Source: Asaia krungthepensis NRIC 0535 (GTDB lineage: Bacteria; Pseudomonadota; Alphaproteobacteria; Acetobacterales; Acetobacteraceae). Taken from it: 64,000 nucleotides of DNA. The position numbers were made by a program, and so were the translations under genes. Each line of letters opens with the position of its first letter. The first letter of the stretch is position 1. The notes beneath the pieces were generated by a model. It searched no databases and had not been told where the DNA came from. It saw only the letters and a program-made list of their open reading frames with translations. Below are positions 55,482 to 64,000 of the stretch, in pieces. The stretch covers positions 1 to 64,000 of the forward strand of contig NZ_BAPV01000060.1 in NCBI RefSeq assembly GCF_025995175.1, read 5' to 3'.

Positions 55482-56396
55482 ATGCGCGTGGTCTTCATGG
55501 GGACGCCGGACTTCTCTGTGCCGGTCTTTGAGGCACTCCGGGCCGATGGGCACGACATCGTGGCTGTCTACACCCAGCCACCGCGCCCGGCCGGGCGCGG
55601 CAAGGCTCTGCGCGCCTCTCCGGTCCAGAATGCCGCAGAACGTGCGGGCATCGCCGTGCGCTCTCCCACGCGCATCAGAAACAACGAGGAAGAGCTGGCC
55701 TTTTTCGAAGCGCTCGGGGCCGACATCGCCATCGTCGTCGCCTATGGGCTCATCCTGCCTCAACGCATGCTCGACGCCCCCAAGAAAGGCTGCCTGAACA
55801 TTCATGCCAGCCTGCTGCCGCGCTGGCGGGGAGCCTCCCCCATTCAGTCCGCCCTGCTCGCGGGCGATGCGCGCAGCGGTGTGGCGATCATGCAGATGGA
55901 TGCCGGCCTCGATACGGGTGACGTACTGGCTGAAGCCGCCGTCGATCTCGGTCCCGATGAGACCGCCGCCACCCTCCATGATCGTCTCTCCTATCTCGGC
56001 GCGGAGCTGCTGATCGAGACCCTGCGCCGACCGTTCCTCCCGACGCCCCAGCCGAGTGAGGGCGTGACCTATGCCGAGCGCCTGACACGCGAGAGCGGGC
56101 GCATCGACTGGTCCAAACCGGCAGTAATCATCGACCGTCAGATACGCGGGCTCACGCCCTGGCCTGGGGCCTTCACCACGCAGGATGGCGTGGTGCTCAA
56201 GATCGGCCAGGCACGCCTCGTTTCTGCCACGTCCCCGCTCCCGCCGGGAACGGTGCTCGATGACGCCCTGACAATTGCCTGCGGCGAGGGGGCATTGCAA
56301 ATCCTGACCCTGCAGCGCCCGGGCAAGGCGATGATGAAGGCCACGGATTATCTGCGTGGCACGCCCGTGACCAGAGGATCGATCCTTGGTTCATGA
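55482..56396 (+). CDS. fmt: Methionyl-tRNA formyltransferase
   Basis: A protein of 304 residues that formylates initiator Met-tRNA using 10-formyl-THF. Motifs are RVVFMGTPDFSVPVF at the start, CLNIHASLLPRWRGASPIQ (catalytic Asn-His) and MDAGLDTGDVL with the catalytic Asp; a C-terminal tRNA-binding domain follows from about 205. Ribosome site and start fit ATG 55482. The end overlaps truA by 11 bp. Confidence 0.96.
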   Translation: MRVVFMGTPDFSVPVFEALRADGHDIVAVYTQPPRPAGRGKALRASPVQNAAERAGIAVRSPTRIRNNEEELAFFEALGADIAIVVAYGLILPQRMLDAPKKGCLNIHASLLPRWRGASPIQSALLAGDARSGVAIMQMDAGLDTGDVLAEAAVDLGPDETAATLHDRLSYLGAELLIETLRRPFLPTPQPSEGVTYAERLTRESGRIDWSKPAVIIDRQIRGLTPWPGAFTTQDGVVLKIGQARLVSATSPLPPGTVLDDALTIACGEGALQILTLQRPGKAMMKATDYLRGTPVTRGSILGS

Positions 56397-57177
56397 CGGC
56401 CCCGCCCCGGGCTATCGCCGCTGGGCGCTGAAGATCGAATATGACGGGACCGGTCTGGTGGGCTGGCAAAGACAGGATAACGGCCTCTCCGTTCAGCAAC
56501 TCCTGGAAGAGGCCGCCTCGAAACTCGCTGGCGATGCGCCTGTCATGAGCGCCACCGCGGGGCGCACCGATGCGGGGGTTCATGCCTCGGCCATGGTGGT
56601 TCAGCTCGACCTGCCCGAACAGGACAGGCTCGACGCCCGACAGATCAGGGACGGGATCAGCTTCCACCTCAAGCCACATCGTGTCGCCGTGCTTGAGGCC
56701 GCCGCTGCGCCACAGGGCTGGCACGCCCGGTTCTCGGCGATCTGGCGCCGCTATCGCTACACCATCCTGAACCGGCCGACACGCCCGGTGCTGGATGCCG
56801 ATCATGTCTGGCATGTGAGGCGACCGCTCGACGCCAAGCTCATGAGTGAGGCAGGACAGAGCCTGCTGGGCCGCCATGATTTTTCGTCTTTCCGTGCGGC
56901 GTCCTGTCAGGCAAGCAGCCCCATCCGCACGTTGGATGTTCTGGACGTGACGCGACAAGGGCTACATTTGCATATCGATGTGCAGGCGCGGTCGTTCCTG
57001 CATCATCAGGTGCGCAATCTTGCAGGCTCGCTCCAGATGATCGGCAGCGGTCAATGGCCTGTGAGCAAGCTGCGTCAGGTCCTCGAGGCTCGCGACCGAA
57101 GACAGGCCGGACCGACAGCCCCGTCAGAGGGGCTCTGCCTTGTCGCGGTTGGCTATGAGAGCGATCCCTTCGCCTGA
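56386..57177 (+). CDS. truA: tRNA pseudouridine(38-40) synthase
   Basis: A protein of 263 residues that modifies the anticodon stem-loop of tRNAs. It shows LKIEYDGTGLVGWQRQ, the catalytic Asp in AGRTDAGVHASAMVVQ, and the C-terminal RSFLHHQVRNLAGSLQMIGSGQW. The only start in frame near the expected N-terminus is TTG 56386, with GAGGA seven bases before it; ATG 56393 is in another frame. It therefore overlaps fmt by 11 bp and uses a rare start. Confidence 0.94.
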   Translation: MVHDGPAPGYRRWALKIEYDGTGLVGWQRQDNGLSVQQLLEEAASKLAGDAPVMSATAGRTDAGVHASAMVVQLDLPEQDRLDARQIRDGISFHLKPHRVAVLEAAAAPQGWHARFSAIWRRYRYTILNRPTRPVLDADHVWHVRRPLDAKLMSEAGQSLLGRHDFSSFRAASCQASSPIRTLDVLDVTRQGLHLHIDVQARSFLHHQVRNLAGSLQMIGSGQWPVSKLRQVLEARDRRQAGPTAPSEGLCLVAVGYESDPFA

Positions 57178-57224
57178 TCCGGCCTGCTATCCAGCCAATG
57201 CTGGCGCAGGCGGGAAATGTACCC

Positions 57225-57854
57225 TCAAGGCTTGGGCAACGGTCCCATGATTTCCTTCAACGCGTTGTAATGGGGCGGAAGAAGTGCTGCGATCAGATAC
57301 AGCGCCGCGACAGCCCCGTTGATAAGCACCACCAGAAGGGCGGCCTTGCCTCCGGAAATATTGAGACCGGCGCGGGCGACGAACCAGGCCAGCCAGAGCT
57401 CGTAAAGCTCGACGCCGATCATCACCCCGGCCAACGCCGGTCGCGATGTCGCCATGCCTGGCATCAGAAGCTGCATGACGCAGATCACAATCAGCGACAG
57501 GACCATGGGCAGCCAGCTGCTCCAGAGCAGGGCTGTGGCATAGCGCGGCCATAGTGCCTCGCGTGACCAGAAGCGCGCCGCATACTGGGAGACGACAAGC
57601 CGGGTCAGAAGCGCCGAAACCAGGATGAGAACCTTGGTAATCTCGGTGGAATTATAGCCCTGGACGAAGGTGGACAGCGCCAGCACGATGAAAAGCGCAG
57701 CGCTGGGAGCAATTGCAGCCAGCAATGCTTCCGGCGTGTTGCGAAAAGCCGCGATACCGAGCTTGTCGCCGCGTCCAAGCTGCATCACCCCGCGGATGAT
57801 ACGCGTGGCAGATGAAGCCGGAGTGTCGGGCTGATTAGCGGAGCCAGGTGTCAC
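57225..57854 (-). CDS. Predicted multi-pass membrane protein (YIP1-like)
   Basis: A protein of 209 residues with five hydrophobic segments (about 43-64, 72-90, 105-130, 140-160, 172-195). It resembles YIP1-type or DUF-class membrane proteins of alphaproteobacteria, but no signature is certain. GTG at 57854 overlaps the dapE stop in GTGA, so it is coupled to the dapD-dapE operon. Function unknown. The next gene, truA, converges. Confidence 0.65.
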   Translation of the reverse strand: MTPGSANQPDTPASSATRIIRGVMQLGRGDKLGIAAFRNTPEALLAAIAPSAALFIVLALSTFVQGYNSTEITKVLILVSALLTRLVVSQYAARFWSREALWPRYATALLWSSWLPMVLSLIVICVMQLLMPGMATSRPALAGVMIGVELYELWLAWFVARAGLNISGGKAALLVVLINGAVAALYLIAALLPPHYNALKEIMGPLPKP

Positions 57855-58981
57855 AGTCCGAATGCCTCGAGATAATCACGATAGATAAGGGTCAATGCCC
57901 GCAGATCGGCAATGGCCACACATTCATCCGCCTTGTGCATGGTGGCGCCCACAAGACCGAACTCGGCTACGGGACAATAAGAGGCGATGAAACGGGCATC
58001 GGAGGTGCCGCCGCCGGTATCGAGCCTCGGCATGCGCCCCGTGTGGCGCGAAATGACCGCCGAGAGTGCACTCACAGCTTGGCCGGGCTCTGTCAGGAAT
58101 GCCTCTCCGCTGATGCTCGCCTCGACACGCGCATCGGGTGCATGGTCTGCGACGCAGCCGCGTATCCATGCCACGAGGTCCTCGCCGCGATGCTCGGTAT
58201 TAAAGCGGATATTGAGCAGCGCGATCGCTTGGCTCGGGATCACATTTGTGGCCGTGTTCCCCACATCAACACTCACTACCTGAAGCGATGACGGTGCGAA
58301 ATGGTCGTTACCCTCATCCAGCACACGCATGGTCAGTGCACTCAGGATCGGCAGAAGGCGGTGGATCGGATTATCGGCCAGGTGCGGATAAGCCACATGG
58401 CCCTGAACGCCATCGACCGTAATCAGGGCGTTCAGGCTGCCGCGTCGGCCGATCTTGATCACCTCGCCCAAGGCATCGGGGTTGGTCGGCTCGCCCAGAA
58501 GGCAGAAATCGGGGATCTGCCCCCTCTCCTGCATCCATGGCAGGACAACCTTCGTTCCGTGCTGTGCAGGGCCTTCCTCATCCCCCGTGATCAGAAGGCT
58601 GACCGAACCCTTGAGGGGCCGCTCGGCCTGCAGGGCGGAGACCGCCGCGATGAAGGCGGCAATGCCACCCTTCATATCGGCGATACCACGCCCGTAGAGC
58701 ATTCCCTCTGCGCGCTGGGCGCCGAACGGATCATGCACCCAGCCCGGACCGGGGGGAACGACATCGGTATGACCGGCGAAACACAGATGCGGTCCGCCCT
58801 CGCCCATCCGGGCAAACAGATTGGGCGTCTCGGCACCTGCAGGGCCGGAGTCCACCCGATCAACGGTGAAACCGAGCCCCACCAGGGTGCGGGTCAGGAG
58901 TTCCATGGCCCCGTCATCGGCCGGTGTGACGGAGCGACAGGCGATGAGCTGCTCCGCCAGGGAAACGACGTCGATCGTCAC
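57851..58981 (-). CDS. dapE: Succinyl-diaminopimelate desuccinylase
   Basis: A dinuclear zinc peptidase-like enzyme of 376 residues in the lysine/DAP pathway. Metal and catalytic motifs: CFAGHTDVVPPG (His, Asp), RGIADMKGG (bridging Asp), ITGDEEGPA (Glu-Glu), LGEPTN, and the C-terminal GATMHKADE (His). It starts with GTG 58981, two bases after the dapD stop. It forms an operon with dapD and the membrane protein gene. Confidence 0.96.
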   Translation of the reverse strand: MTIDVVSLAEQLIACRSVTPADDGAMELLTRTLVGLGFTVDRVDSGPAGAETPNLFARMGEGGPHLCFAGHTDVVPPGPGWVHDPFGAQRAEGMLYGRGIADMKGGIAAFIAAVSALQAERPLKGSVSLLITGDEEGPAQHGTKVVLPWMQERGQIPDFCLLGEPTNPDALGEVIKIGRRGSLNALITVDGVQGHVAYPHLADNPIHRLLPILSALTMRVLDEGNDHFAPSSLQVVSVDVGNTATNVIPSQAIALLNIRFNTEHRGEDLVAWIRGCVADHAPDARVEASISGEAFLTEPGQAVSALSAVISRHTGRMPRLDTGGGTSDARFIASYCPVAEFGLVGATMHKADECVAIADLRALTLIYRDYLEAFGL

Positions 58982-58983
58982 GA

Positions 58984-59814
<831 letters not shown>

Positions 59815-60026
59815 TATCAGCCATCCTTTAACAGGGTTACTCAGGTGAGCGGACCATGCTCAGGACGCTCCCGGAAGTCAACGAATCTTCCTGAAACGAT
59901 CCGTTAAGGAGTAATTAAATACCACGGCCTATAGTCTCGGCCATCCGCCATCGGGCTATGACCGGTGCAGGCACATTCCCAGCCGCGACGGCGGGGAAGA
60001 GCCATTTCTGCCTTTCGGGATCGACC

Positions 60027-61040
60027 ATGATGGACGTTTCTTTTTCCGGCCTCATGCGCTCAGTCTCATCCCATCTGCCGCCACTCGGACGCGCGAGATG
60101 GACCGCCCGGAGGGAGGCCGGATTCATGGCGGGCCTGCTCGAGACACTGAGGTCATCTATTTCCGTCTCTGACGGGCTGAAACTCGCCTTCGAGCAGTTC
60201 TGCCGGGAAACACGTCCGGAGCGTGCGCTCATCATGAGTTCAGGTCCTCTGGTCATCCCGCAACCAACCGAGGCGCAACTGCATATCCTGCATGCATGGC
60301 CGTCGCATCAGCCCGGGCGCGATCCGCGCTCACGTGAGGAACGGACGGCGACGACTCTCTGTCTCCGGGCCATTGCCGAAATTCGCCATCAGGGGGAGAT
60401 CGGGCTGATCATCTATTTCCGCCGCAGTTTTCCGAAACGCGCTGCCGCTGCGTGCCGTCGGGTTCTGGAAACACTTGTCCAGACTGCAGCAGCAATGATT
60501 GAGGTCGATCACCGCTATAGGGCGCTTCTACGTGCCCTTCCTTTCGATCCCCTCACCCATCTGCCAGTCTGGAGCCTTTTCCGCGAGAAAGTCGATAGGC
60601 GTTTCGCTAGGCTCGATCACGAGCAGCTTCCCGCTACCCTGATGCTTGTCTGCTTTTCAGGTCTGCTGCATACGACGAGCGACATCGTCGAAGCCGAGGA
60701 GGCTGTGGAGCAGATTGCTCATGTGCGCGATGCGATCAGCTTTCTTCAGCGAGCCATACGCCCGACCGATCTGATCGGGCAACTCGACAGGGAGAGCTAT
60801 GTTCTGTGGCTCGATGGCGGCGACCGCTTTGCCTCAGTCGAACGCGCCGAGCAGATCTGTCGCCGCAAATATCTGTGCTCAGCCGGGGCCAACCCGCTCG
60901 TATCCGTGAAGATCGGACTTGTGACCCGGGAACCCGGATCGACCGACTCACTCGATGTGTTCTTCGAGAGAGCGAGGCTCGCCCTCTCGATTGCACAGGA
61001 AGAAAACGTGGACTGGTATTTCGCCCACGAAAGCGCCTGA
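60027..61040 (+). CDS. Protein with degenerate GGDEF domain
   Basis: A soluble protein of 337 residues. The C-terminal half aligns with diguanylate cyclases: DPLTHLPVWSLFREKVDRRFARL at the start and RPTDLIGQLDRESYVLWL where GGDEF should be (the signature reads LDRES). The N-terminal part (about 20-165) may be a GAF-like sensor. Synthesis of c-di-GMP is not expected; it could be a receptor or regulatory remnant. The start is uncertain: ATG 60027 is used, with 59958 as an alternative; no clear ribosome site. It converges with argB, whose stop is immediately adjacent (61041), within the palindrome GCCTGATCAGGC. Confidence 0.75.
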   Translation: MMDVSFSGLMRSVSSHLPPLGRARWTARREAGFMAGLLETLRSSISVSDGLKLAFEQFCRETRPERALIMSSGPLVIPQPTEAQLHILHAWPSHQPGRDPRSREERTATTLCLRAIAEIRHQGEIGLIIYFRRSFPKRAAAACRRVLETLVQTAAAMIEVDHRYRALLRALPFDPLTHLPVWSLFREKVDRRFARLDHEQLPATLMLVCFSGLLHTTSDIVEAEEAVEQIAHVRDAISFLQRAIRPTDLIGQLDRESYVLWLDGGDRFASVERAEQICRRKYLCSAGANPLVSVKIGLVTREPGSTDSLDVFFERARLALSIAQEENVDWYFAHESA

Positions 61041-61964
61041 TCAGGCAGCGCGGATCAACGTGCCTGATCCCTTATGGGTGAAAAGCTCGAGCAGACACGC
61101 ATGAGGGACACGTCCATCGAGGATGACAGCGGCGCTGGCGCCTGCCTTCACAGCCGCCAGGCATGTCTCGACCTTGGGAATCATGCCCCCTGAAATCGAC
61201 CCATCGGCAATGCGACGACGTGCCTCGTCGGCGGTGAGCTCCGGAATGAGCTTGCCATTTTCATCCAGCACACCCGCAACATCGGTCAGCATCAACAGAC
61301 GCGAGGCATTGACGCTGCCCGCAATTGCCCCTGCAGCTGTGTCGGCGTTGATGTTGTACGTCTCTCCCTTGTCCCCCACGCCCACGGGCGCAATGACGGG
61401 AATGAGGCCGGAGCCGAGAAGCGAGAACAGGACCCGTGGGTCGATTTTGACGGGTTCGCCAACGAAGCCGAGATCCTGAGGCTCATCAGTGCCTGAGCGC
61501 GCATCCCGGCTGACATGCATCAGTTTGCGTGCCTGAAGCAGCCCGCCATCCTTGCCTGAAATCCCGACCGCAAGCGCCCCGGCCCGATTGATCAGATCGG
61601 CCACCTGCTTGTTGACGCTCCCGGAGAGCACCATTTCGATCACTTCAATCGCGGCCTGATCCGTCACGCGCAGCCCATCGACGAAGCGCGATTCGATGTT
61701 CAGGCGCTTGAGCATGGCGCTGATCTGGGGACCGCCACCGTGGACGACGATGGGATTGATCCCCACCAGCTTCAGCAGAGCGATGTCACGACCGAAGGCG
61801 CTGGACAGATGATCCTTGCCCATGGCGTTACCGCCATATTTTACGACAATCGTATCCCCGGCGTAGCGACGCAGGAACGGCAGGGCGCTGGCGAGAAGAG
61901 CCGCCTGCTGCTGTCCCTCGTCATTCATGTCCGGCAGCGTCAGTTCAGAAAGATCCTTTGTCAT
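61041..61964 (-). CDS. argB: Acetylglutamate kinase
   Basis: An enzyme of 307 residues for the second step of arginine biosynthesis. Motifs: VVKYGGNAMG, IVVHGGGPQIS, RVTDQAAIEVIEMVLSG, and the late DVAGVLDENGKLIPELTADEA and GGMIPKVETCLAAVKAGA. The N-terminal helical extension (about 1-35) is the sort found in hexameric, arginine-inhibited forms. The start overlaps the engB stop by ATGA. Confidence 0.96.
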   Translation of the reverse strand: MTKDLSELTLPDMNDEGQQQAALLASALPFLRRYAGDTIVVKYGGNAMGKDHLSSAFGRDIALLKLVGINPIVVHGGGPQISAMLKRLNIESRFVDGLRVTDQAAIEVIEMVLSGSVNKQVADLINRAGALAVGISGKDGGLLQARKLMHVSRDARSGTDEPQDLGFVGEPVKIDPRVLFSLLGSGLIPVIAPVGVGDKGETYNINADTAAGAIAGSVNASRLLMLTDVAGVLDENGKLIPELTADEARRRIADGSISGGMIPKVETCLAAVKAGASAAVILDGRVPHACLLELFTHKGSGTLIRAA

Positions 61965-62638
61965 CCCTGCATCCCCTCGGGTGCCGCACCGGCGATCAGC
62001 CGGGCGATTTCCGCACGCAATGTCTCGATGCCCAGCCCTGTCTCACTGCTGGTTGTGGCGATATGCGGATAAGCAGCAGCGTGCTTCGACAAAACGGCCT
62101 CTACCTCGGCAATCTTGGCCTTGAGCTTGTTCGGGCCCATTGAGTCCGCCTTGGTGAGTACGACCTGAAACAGGACGGCGGCGCGGTCCAGCATCACCAT
62201 CACATCGCGATCAGCCTGCTTCAGCTCGATACGGGAGTCGAGAAGGAGGAAAACCCGCGCAAGCGTGGGGCGACCGCGGAGATAGGCAAACATCATCGTC
62301 TGCCATTCTTCCTTGACCGATTTTGCCGCCTTCGCAAAGCCGTAACCGGGCATGTCGACCAGAGCGAGGCGACCGCCAAGATTGAAGAAGTTGAGCTGCT
62401 TGGTGCGTCCCGGCTCCGAGGAAGCGCGAGCCAGCCTGTTGCGCCCGGTAAGCGCGTTGATCAGGCTCGACTTGCCGACATTGGAGCGACCGGCAAAAGC
62501 CACCTCGGGACCCGCAAGGGGAGGCAACTGGTCGAGCTTCTGCGCGCCGAAGAAAAACTCGCATTCCGACGCGAAGAGCAGGCGTCCCTCCTCGACCTGC
62601 TCCTCAGTGAAAACTGTCGGATCTTCTTTCTGGCTCAC
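61961..62638 (-). CDS. engB: Ribosome biogenesis GTPase EngB (YsxC/YihA)
   Basis: A GTPase of 225 residues required for large-subunit assembly. G1 is GRSNVGKSSL, G3 is VDMPGYGFA, G4 is TKAD, and the Tyr-rich FFGAQKLDQLP leader precedes them. GTG 62638 overlaps the yidC stop in GTGA. It lies between yidC and argB in a coupled trio. Confidence 0.95.
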   Translation of the reverse strand: MSQKEDPTVFTEEQVEEGRLLFASECEFFFGAQKLDQLPPLAGPEVAFAGRSNVGKSSLINALTGRNRLARASSEPGRTKQLNFFNLGGRLALVDMPGYGFAKAAKSVKEEWQTMMFAYLRGRPTLARVFLLLDSRIELKQADRDVMVMLDRAAVLFQVVLTKADSMGPNKLKAKIAEVEAVLSKHAAAYPHIATTSSETGLGIETLRAEIARLIAGAAPEGMQG

Positions 62639-64000
62639 GACTTGCTGACGGCCTTTCCGCCCTTTTTCTGGCCACGATCAATCTGCATCTGGATCAGCTT
62701 CTGCTGGCCATAGCTGAGGATGTTGTTCCAGGTGTAATAGATGACGATACCCGCCGACAGACGGCCTAGAAAGACCGTGTAGATGATCGGCATGAACTGC
62801 ATGATCTTCTGCTGGGCAGGGTCCATGCTGACCATGCTCTGACGTTGCATCAGCCAGATGGTGATACCGAACAGGATCGGCCATACACCCACATGCAACA
62901 TTTCAGGCATGAAGCCAGTGCTGAAGGGCAGAAGACCGAACAGGTTGAAGATGGTGGTCGGATCGGGCGCGGAGAGATCGCGGATCCAGCCATAGAAGGG
63001 CGCATGACGCATCTCGATGGTGATATTCAGCACCTTGTACAGACAGAACGCGACAGGCGCCTGAACCAGCAGCGGCAGACATCCACCGGCCGGGTTCACA
63101 CCCTCTTCCTTGTAAAGCGCCATGATCTGCTGGTTCTGAGCCAACTGATCGCCCTTGTTATGCTCGCGAATGGACTGGATGCGCGGCGCAAGCGTGCGCA
63201 TGCGGGCCATGGACGCAAACGACTTCGTCGCCAGCGGATACAGGATCAGCTTGATGATCAGCGTCATGATCAGCAGCGCGATACCGAAATTGCCGACATG
63301 GCTGTAGAGCCAGTGCAGCACATGGAACATCGGGCGCGTCAGGAACGCGAACCATCCGAAATCCACGGCCTTGTAGAAATAGGGAATATGAAGGTCGTCC
63401 GTGTACTGGTCGAGGAGGTTGACCTCCTTCGCGCCGGCAAAGACCATGCTCGTTGTCGCGACGCTGGAGCCCGGTGCGATCTGGATCGGCTGGCTTGCCA
63501 GCGTGTCGACGATATACGACCCTTCCTTGGCATTCGGCACGAAACGATAGCGCACCGTCACCCCGGCCTTCTGATCGGGAATCACGGCGGTCAGCCAGTA
63601 TTTATCGGTAATACCGGCCCAGCCGCCCACGCCGTCAGCCGACCATGCGGTGTTGTCCGGCTTGGCCGCACCCTTGCGCATGGTCTTGTAGGATTCCTCG
63701 TCCAGTCGGTCATTCATGACCGAAAGCGGGCCCTCCTGAACGATCATACCGCCGGTTTCGACAGGCTTGTAATCGCGCTCGACACGCTGGAACGGCGTCA
63801 GCGCTACAGGCGCTCCAGCCTTGTTCTCGACGCTCTGGGTGATGGCGAACAGGTAGCGGCGGTCGAGCTTGATCTCGATCCGGAAGAGAAGGCCCTGTCC
63901 ATTGTCCCACTGCATGGAAACCGGATGATCGGGCGCAAGCGTCTTGTCGTCGCTCGACCAGTCCGTGTTGGCATCGGGCAGCCTGAGGGTCGAGCCTGCA
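62635..64000 (-). CDS. yidC: Membrane protein insertase YidC (5' end beyond the window)
   Basis: At least 454 residues are seen; the frame remains open past 63915 to the window edge, so the N-terminal anchor is missing. The periplasmic beta-domain (ADGVGGWAGITDKYWLTAVIPDQKAG) precedes five membrane segments with the insertase core: FGIALLIMTLIIKLILYPLATKSFASMARMR, then KEEGVNPAGGCLPLLVQAPVAFCLYKVLN, and the end SAGIVIYYTWNNILSYGQQKLI. It inserts proteins into the inner membrane. It is followed by engB and argB. Confidence 0.96.
   Translation of the reverse strand, partial: AGSTLRLPDANTDWSSDDKTLAPDHPVSMQWDNGQGLLFRIEIKLDRRYLFAITQSVENKAGAPVALTPFQRVERDYKPVETGGMIVQEGPLSVMNDRLDEESYKTMRKGAAKPDNTAWSADGVGGWAGITDKYWLTAVIPDQKAGVTVRYRFVPNAKEGSYIVDTLASQPIQIAPGSSVATTSMVFAGAKEVNLLDQYTDDLHIPYFYKAVDFGWFAFLTRPMFHVLHWLYSHVGNFGIALLIMTLIIKLILYPLATKSFASMARMRTLAPRIQSIREHNKGDQLAQNQQIMALYKEEGVNPAGGCLPLLVQAPVAFCLYKVLNITIEMRHAPFYGWIRDLSAPDPTTIFNLFGLLPFSTGFMPEMLHVGVWPILFGITIWLMQRQSMVSMDPAQQKIMQFMPIIYTVFLGRLSAGIVIYYTWNNILSYGQQKLIQMQIDRGQKKGGKAVSKS

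Overview
The window is a contiguous, high-GC, densely coding stretch of a bacterial chromosome. Gene content and order (yidC-engB-argB, dapD-dapE, kdsD-lptCAB-rpoN, Hsp20-DUF1150, AIDA-repeat/Hint secreted proteins, a galactose 1-dehydrogenase beside a FucP-type transporter, an IS5-family relic) point to an alphaproteobacterium, most likely an acetic acid bacterium (Acetobacteraceae). The genus cannot be fixed from the sequence alone.

Layout. 1-3904: the 3' part of a large secreted AIDA-repeat protein with a C-terminal Hint (Hedgehog/intein) domain, followed by two small genes that look like detached and altered copies of its C-terminal domain and its Hint domain. 4400-7441: a Tat-exported SMP-30-type lactonase, a Yellow/royal-jelly-family secreted protein and a YagU-like membrane protein. 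7590-10254: purU with a long hairpin-rich leader, a GNAT acetyltransferase and a zinc-ribbon membrane protein. 10404-12847: an ABC-F ATPase and a 2'-5' RNA ligase-like protein. 13256-16696: a TetR regulator divergent from a cytochrome P450 with two matching operator palindromes between them, then an FkbM methyltransferase behind an AT-rich upstream region. 16944-22137: ABC1/UbiB kinase, oligoendopeptidase F, AMP nucleosidase and a small DUF6525-like protein. 22580-26666: a tripartite efflux operon (MFS, HlyD, NodT). 26709-33806: alpha-2-macroglobulin and penicillin-binding protein 1C. 33983-36195: sugar transporter and galactose dehydrogenase. 36196-40278: gene-poor, less GC-rich accessory stretch with an orphan alpha/beta-hydrolase-like gene and a decayed IS5-family element. 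40279-47373: glutamate synthase (gltB, gltD) and an NAD-binding protein. 47489-53503: tRNA-Leu(CAG), an RNase D-like exonuclease and the LPS genes kdsD-lptC-lptA-lptB with rpoN. 53543-64000: Rid, DUF1150, Hsp20, def-fmt-truA, dapD-dapE plus a membrane protein, a degenerate GGDEF protein, and argB, engB and a partial yidC.

Most of the window is housekeeping sequence in tightly coupled operons. ATGA/GTGA overlaps occur at SMP-30/Yellow, MFS-HlyD-NodT, transporter/dehydrogenase, kdsD-lptC-lptA, dapE/membrane protein and yidC-engB-argB. The least explained material is the Hint cluster at the left end, the orphan gene at 37.3-38.7 kb, the thioester-less macroglobulin, and the degenerate GGDEF protein beside argB. 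All functional calls rest on reading motifs by eye; no database search was possible.
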